In this document: positions 60,823-64,000 of the stretch, in pieces | Layout: each line of letters starts with the position of its first letter | How positions within the stretch are numbered: the first letter of the stretch is position 1 | Source of the DNA: MWBF01 sp964614645 | Lineage (GTDB): Bacteria; Chloroflexota; Anaerolineae; CG2-30-64-16 | Assembly (NCBI GenBank): GCA_964614645.1 | Contig: CAZTMA010000001.1 | Span: 1-64,000 of the forward strand | Direction: 5' to 3' | DNA length: 64,000 bases | Notes under the pieces: generated by a model | What the model was told of the DNA's origin: nothing | The model's database searches: none | What the model saw: the letters and a program-made list of their open reading frames with translations, nothing else | Program-made: the position numbers and the translations under genes

Positions 60823-61149
60823 ATGAAGCTAATCATGGCTATTGTGAGCAGCGATGATTCACGCGATGTGCTCGACCGACTGACCAAGTCAGGGTTCCGG
60901 GCCACGGTAATCAGCACGACCGGCGGCTTCCTCCGCGAGGGCAACAGCACCATCTTCCTGGGGACCGAGGATCAGAAGGTGGCGCAGGCTATCGACATTC
61001 TGCGGCAGGCCTGCCGCCGGCGAACGCAGTGGGTATCACCGCTGCCCACGCTGGAGGGGCCGGGCCTGGAAATGGCCGAGCCGATCGAGGTGAGCGTGGG
61101 TGGAGCGGTGGTTTTCGTGCTGAACGTGGAGCAATTCGTCCAGGTCTGA
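60823..61149 (+). CDS. Cyclic-di-AMP receptor (PstA/DarA family)
   Basis: The 108-residue P-II-like protein matches DarA/PstA: MKLIMAIVSSDDSRDVLDRLTKSGFRATVISTTGGFLREGNSTIFLG, whose TTGGFL loop contacts c-di-AMP. The tmk-darA order is the same as in Firmicutes (tmk-yaaQ). SD AGGAGG lies six bases before ATG 60823. Confidence 0.9.
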   Translation: MKLIMAIVSSDDSRDVLDRLTKSGFRATVISTTGGFLREGNSTIFLGTEDQKVAQAIDILRQACRRRTQWVSPLPTLEGPGLEMAEPIEVSVGGAVVFVLNVEQFVQV

Positions 61150-61177
61150 GCCGCGGAGCTTCAGACGCCCGCCGCAG

Positions 61178-61576
61178 TCACATGACCCCGAAATCCTCGC
61201 CGCCGCCGCCGGGCGCGGCGAGGTCGGGCATGGACTTTTCGATGTCTTCGGGGTCCTCGCCGGCCTCCAGCCGGCCGACGACTTCTTCAAACTCGGCCCC
61301 GAGGTCCTCGCCGGTTTCGTTCGCCATCTTGCGCATGAAACGGGCCAGTGACTTGGGGTCGTTTTCGTCCAGGTCGCCCATGCTCGACGGATCGGCCAGG
61401 TCATCCAGGCGGCTATCCTCAGAGCGGAGGACGGCGACGCGCGAAATCAGGCGCGTGAGGTTGTGGCCGCCGCAGCGCGGGCAAACCGGCGCGCGGGCTT
61501 GGGCATCTTCGAATGAGCGCCATAGCAAGCTGACTCGGCGACGGCAGTCGTGACACGTATATTCGTAGATCGGCAT
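61178..61576 (-). CDS. FmdB-like zinc-ribbon protein
   Basis: The 132-residue protein begins MPIYEYTCHDC and has a zinc ribbon with Cys8, Cys11, Cys32 and Cys35, followed by a long acidic tail. FmdB-type proteins are small putative regulators. The longer ORF start at 61591 is rejected in favour of the family-type start at 61576, with GAGGAG just upstream. Confidence 0.85.
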   Translation of the reverse strand: MPIYEYTCHDCRRRVSLLWRSFEDAQARAPVCPRCGGHNLTRLISRVAVLRSEDSRLDDLADPSSMGDLDENDPKSLARFMRKMANETGEDLGAEFEEVVGRLEAGEDPEDIEKSMPDLAAPGGGGEDFGVM

Positions 61577-61605
61577 GCTTCTCCTCGTCATCTGATACTG
61601 ACGAG

Positions 61606-61634
61606 ATTATACGCGAAAGCGGAACCGGAAACAA
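61606..61634 (-). promoter_or_regulatory. Minus-strand promoter TTGTTT-17-TATAAT
   Basis: Read on the minus strand: TTGTTT (61634-61629), 17-base spacer, TATAAT (61611-61606), 30 bp before the FmdB-like gene. Confidence 0.75.
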
Positions 61635-61678
61635 GCATCCGGCATCTGCGGTGAGCGCTCTTGCAGGCTGAGAGGGTT

Positions 61679-62344
61679 ATGAGCCACACGGACTCCACCG
61701 ATATTCAGACGTCACAGGCGCACCGGGCTGACTGGTATGCGTCTCTGCACGAACCCCGGCCATTGCTGGTTGTCATCTCCGGGCCTTCGGGCGTCGGCAA
61801 GGACGCGACCATCCAGCGCATGAAGGACAGAGGCTTCCCCTGCCACTTTGTGGTCACCGCTACCACGCGCCCCCGGCGCGCCAACGAGCTCGATGGTGTG
61901 GACTACCACTTCGTCACGGAAGTAGCCTTCAAGGAAATGATCGAGCGCGGGGAACTGCTCGAGTATGCCCTGGTGTATGAACAATATAAGGGCATTCCGA
62001 AGGCCGGTATCCGTGCGGCGCTGGCGAGCGGGCAGGATGTGGTCATGCGGGTGGATGTGCAGGGCGCCGCAACCGTGCGCGCGCTGGTGCCCCAGGTCGT
62101 GACGATCTTCCTCACCGCAGAGTCGGAGGATGAGCTGGTCGAGCGTCTGCGTCGCCGCCGCACGGAGGATGAGGCCCAGTTACAGCGCCGCCTGGAGATG
62201 GCCCGTGCGGAGCTGGCGCGCGCAAGTGAATTCAAGTATCGGGTCATCAACTGCGAATGCGCGCTCGATGACACGGTCGACAAGGTCATAGCGATCATCG
62301 AGGCCGAGAAGAGTCGGGTGGACTGGCAGCCGGTGGCGCTATGA
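61679..62344 (+). CDS. gmk: Guanylate kinase
   Basis: Gmk converts GMP to GDP. The 221-residue protein has P-loop SGPSGVGKD (34-42), GMP-binding TATTRPRRANELDGVDYHFVTE and the lid RRRRTEDEAQLQRRLEMA. The P-loop ends in Asp instead of the usual Ser/Thr, a variation I believe occurs in Chloroflexota. An N-terminal ~28-residue extension precedes the fold. It overlaps the rhomboid gene by ATGA. Confidence 0.92.
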   Translation: MSHTDSTDIQTSQAHRADWYASLHEPRPLLVVISGPSGVGKDATIQRMKDRGFPCHFVVTATTRPRRANELDGVDYHFVTEVAFKEMIERGELLEYALVYEQYKGIPKAGIRAALASGQDVVMRVDVQGAATVRALVPQVVTIFLTAESEDELVERLRRRRTEDEAQLQRRLEMARAELARASEFKYRVINCECALDDTVDKVIAIIEAEKSRVDWQPVAL

Positions 62345-63471
62345 GCGCGCCCCAGGCCAACGACATGAGCCCAGCCGCTGCGGGCGAGCAAGGGCATGTC
62401 AACGTGCGATTGCCCCTGCACAAGCCGCGCGTGGTGTATGTTTTCCTCGCGTTGATCGGCTTGGTGTTCGTGGCGGAATTGGCGTTGGGCGGCTCGCAGA
62501 ACCACGAGACGCTCCGCCGGCTGGGCGCCCAGGTCAACCCGCTGGTTGCGGTGGGCGAGCTCTGGCGGCTGGTCGCCGCGATGTTCCTGCACATCGGGCT
62601 GCAGCACATCCTGTTCAACGGGTGGGCGCTGTTCAGCGTGGGCCGCGAGGTCGAAGCCATGTATGGCTCCCTCTGGTTCACGGTCATCTACCTCGCGGCC
62701 GGGCTGGCCGGCAACATCGGCTACTACTGGCTGGGCGATTCGGTCCTGTCCGCCGGCGCATCGGGCGCGGTATTCGGCCTGATTGGTGCGGAGGCCGCTT
62801 TCTTCCTCACCAACCGCTCGCTGTTCGGCAAGCTGGGTAGCCAGCGGCTGGGGAATCTCGGCGTGCTCATCGCCATCAACCTCGTCTTCGGCTTCACCGT
62901 GCCCGGCATCAACAACATAGCACACCTGGGGGGCCTGATCATGGGGTTTGCGCTCGGCCTGCTGCTGGCCCCGCGCTTCGCGGTCGAGTGGCGTTGGGAT
63001 ATCGCCGGTGCGCAGGGCCATGTCGCAGACCGGCAGCGTGCGGTTGTGCGGCTGGCGGGCACGTTGGCGGCCGTGGTGCTGCTGTTTAGCGGCTGGCAGC
63101 TCGGCAACGCGCGCTGGCAGAACAGTGCGGAGACGTTCCGCACGCAGGCCTATGAAGCCCTGTCCGCGGGGAGCCGTGACGAGGCACGCCAGCTTTTCGA
63201 GCAGGCCGTCGCCGCCGACCCGCAGGACGCAGTCAGCCTTGCCAATCTGGGCCTCATGTTTCTGCAGGATGACCAGCTTGCGCAGGGCGTGACGCTGCTG
63301 GAGCGCGCCTACGCATTGATGCCGGACAATCCGGATGTGCAGTTCTTCCTGGCCGCGGGCTATGTGGAAACCGGCCGGCTGGCCGAGGCCAAGCTGTTGA
63401 TGGAGCGGTTCCTCCAATCCGAAGATGCCGGCGAGCGCGCCGATTATGCACGCCAGGTCCTGGCACGCTAG
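62341..63471 (+). CDS. Rhomboid-family intramembrane protease with C-terminal TPRs
   Basis: The 376-residue protein has six membrane helices with HIGLQHILFN (His84, His89, Asn93), the catalytic GASGAVFGL (Ser141) and NIAHLGG (His195), so the Ser-His dyad is intact. After a seventh hydrophobic segment, TPR-like helices (~265-370; ARQLFEQAVAADPQDAVSLANLGLMFL) follow, probably recruiting substrates. Coupled to gmk. Confidence 0.9.
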   Translation: MSAPQANDMSPAAAGEQGHVNVRLPLHKPRVVYVFLALIGLVFVAELALGGSQNHETLRRLGAQVNPLVAVGELWRLVAAMFLHIGLQHILFNGWALFSVGREVEAMYGSLWFTVIYLAAGLAGNIGYYWLGDSVLSAGASGAVFGLIGAEAAFFLTNRSLFGKLGSQRLGNLGVLIAINLVFGFTVPGINNIAHLGGLIMGFALGLLLAPRFAVEWRWDIAGAQGHVADRQRAVVRLAGTLAAVVLLFSGWQLGNARWQNSAETFRTQAYEALSAGSRDEARQLFEQAVAADPQDAVSLANLGLMFLQDDQLAQGVTLLERAYALMPDNPDVQFFLAAGYVETGRLAEAKLLMERFLQSEDAGERADYARQVLAR

Positions 63472-63489
63472 GAAACACGGAGACAGATT

Positions 63490-64000
63490 ATGGCGCTCGG
63501 TGAAAAATATACAGTCCGGCCGTCGGCCATCGCGGGTACGTGGTATCCCGGCAGCGCGCCGGCCTTGCGCCGTACCGTCGAGGAACACCTGGCTCAGGCA
63601 CCGCGTACGGATCTGCCCGGTGACGTGCTGGTTCTCGTCAGTCCTCATGCGGGCTACGCATACTCCGGCCCCACGGCCGGGCACGCCTTCACCCAGGTGC
63701 GCGGGGCAGCGATCAAGCGCGTCATCGTGCTCGGTCCGCTGCATCGGCCCATCTGGGGCAGTGACGTAGGCTCATTCATGGTTCCCGTCGAAGACGCTTA
63801 TCGGACTCCCCTGGGCGATGTGCTGCTGGATCGCGAGTTCATTGCGCGTCTGGGACAGCAGGTCGAGCTGACTCCGGTGCGCCGCGACGAAGAACATGCA
63901 CTGGAAATCGAGCTACCCTTCCTGCAGGTGGTGCTCGGCAGCTTTCAGCTTGTGCCGGTGATGCTGGGCGACTACATCGGGACGCGCGGGGCAGTCGAGC
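63490..64000 (+). CDS. MEMO1-family protein (AmmeMemoRadiSam B), 5' part
   Basis: The frame is open to the window end, giving 170 codons. It begins VRPSAIAGTWYPGSAPALRRTVEEHL and contains SPHAGYAYSGPTAGHAF, the MEMO core with a metal-binding His. Relatives are dioxygenase-like enzymes of the AmmeMemoRadiSam system. ATG 63490 follows GGAGAC. Confidence 0.88.
   Translation, partial: MALGEKYTVRPSAIAGTWYPGSAPALRRTVEEHLAQAPRTDLPGDVLVLVSPHAGYAYSGPTAGHAFTQVRGAAIKRVIVLGPLHRPIWGSDVGSFMVPVEDAYRTPLGDVLLDREFIARLGQQVELTPVRRDEEHALEIELPFLQVVLGSFQLVPVMLGDYIGTRGAVE

Noticed and set aside
61903..63744. 613-residue minus-strand frame across gmk and rhomboid genes
   Set aside because: Antisense to two conserved genes with intact catalytic motifs; no family resemblance.
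1..64000. tRNA, rRNA, CRISPR array, prophage or transposase genes
   Set aside because: No acceptor/T-loop patterns in gaps, no rRNA-like stretches, no regular repeat-spacer array, and no integrase, transposase or phage structural proteins recognised.

Overview
The window is GC-rich, gene-dense bacterial chromosome, most likely from a filamentous-type Chloroflexota (Anaerolineae/Caldilineae-like). This is inferred from lipoproteins with long Pro/Thr/Ala or AAEEP linkers, many GT39-like membrane proteins, an orphan CooC-like ATPase, tandem B12-binding MerR regulators, and numerous short palindromic repeats between genes. No rRNA, tRNA, CRISPR array, transposase or prophage gene was found.

Layout. 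1-7884: 3' end of a polytopic membrane protein, surE, a two-gene ABC-2 exporter, a large membrane protein and corA. 7857-17226: a secreted nuclease (minus strand), then two proteins carrying carboxypeptidase-regulatory-like repeats and a shared unnamed C-terminal module, then a GT39-type transferase. 17363-25985: zinc-ribbon membrane protein, translin-like protein, L,D-transpeptidase, Tat lipoprotein, FtsX permease, Gfo/Idh oxidoreductase and an ABC ATPase fused to an AbrB-like domain. 26176-35532: a peptide ABC importer with two paralogous binding lipoproteins, two permeases and two ATPases. 35555-39626: small membrane protein, GT39-like protein, methyltransferase, GNAT. 39762-43458: GH127, HpcH aldolase and 2-hydroxyacid dehydrogenase.

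43520-49091 is the most interesting region. It is a five-gene operon, preceded by a good promoter and a possible eight-residue leader peptide. It encodes a trypsin-like protease in zymogen form without a signal peptide, an EAD1-V8-type protease, an EAD1-EAD2 adaptor, an EAD2-EAD1 protein whose protease domain has lost all three catalytic residues, and an EAD1-beta-EAD2 protein. I read it as an effector-associated-domain conflict or immunity system organised as a possible proteolytic cascade. No NTPase lies in the cluster.

49098-51125: TrkH/TrkA potassium uptake. 51388-55116: CooC-like ATPase, two CarH/LitR-like B12 photoreceptor-type repressors and a Crp/Fnr regulator. Two of the promoters carry 11-bp direct repeats matching the known CarH operator layout and overlapping the -35 box. 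55231-64000: SDR, Lon N-domain protein, cold-shock protein with a structured leader, GNAT-like protein, R3H ATPase, tmk, c-di-AMP receptor, FmdB-like protein, gmk, rhomboid-TPR protease and the 5' part of a MEMO-family gene.

Coordinates of starts were chosen from visible ribosome-binding sites where possible. Functional calls rest on motif recognition by eye, not on database searches.
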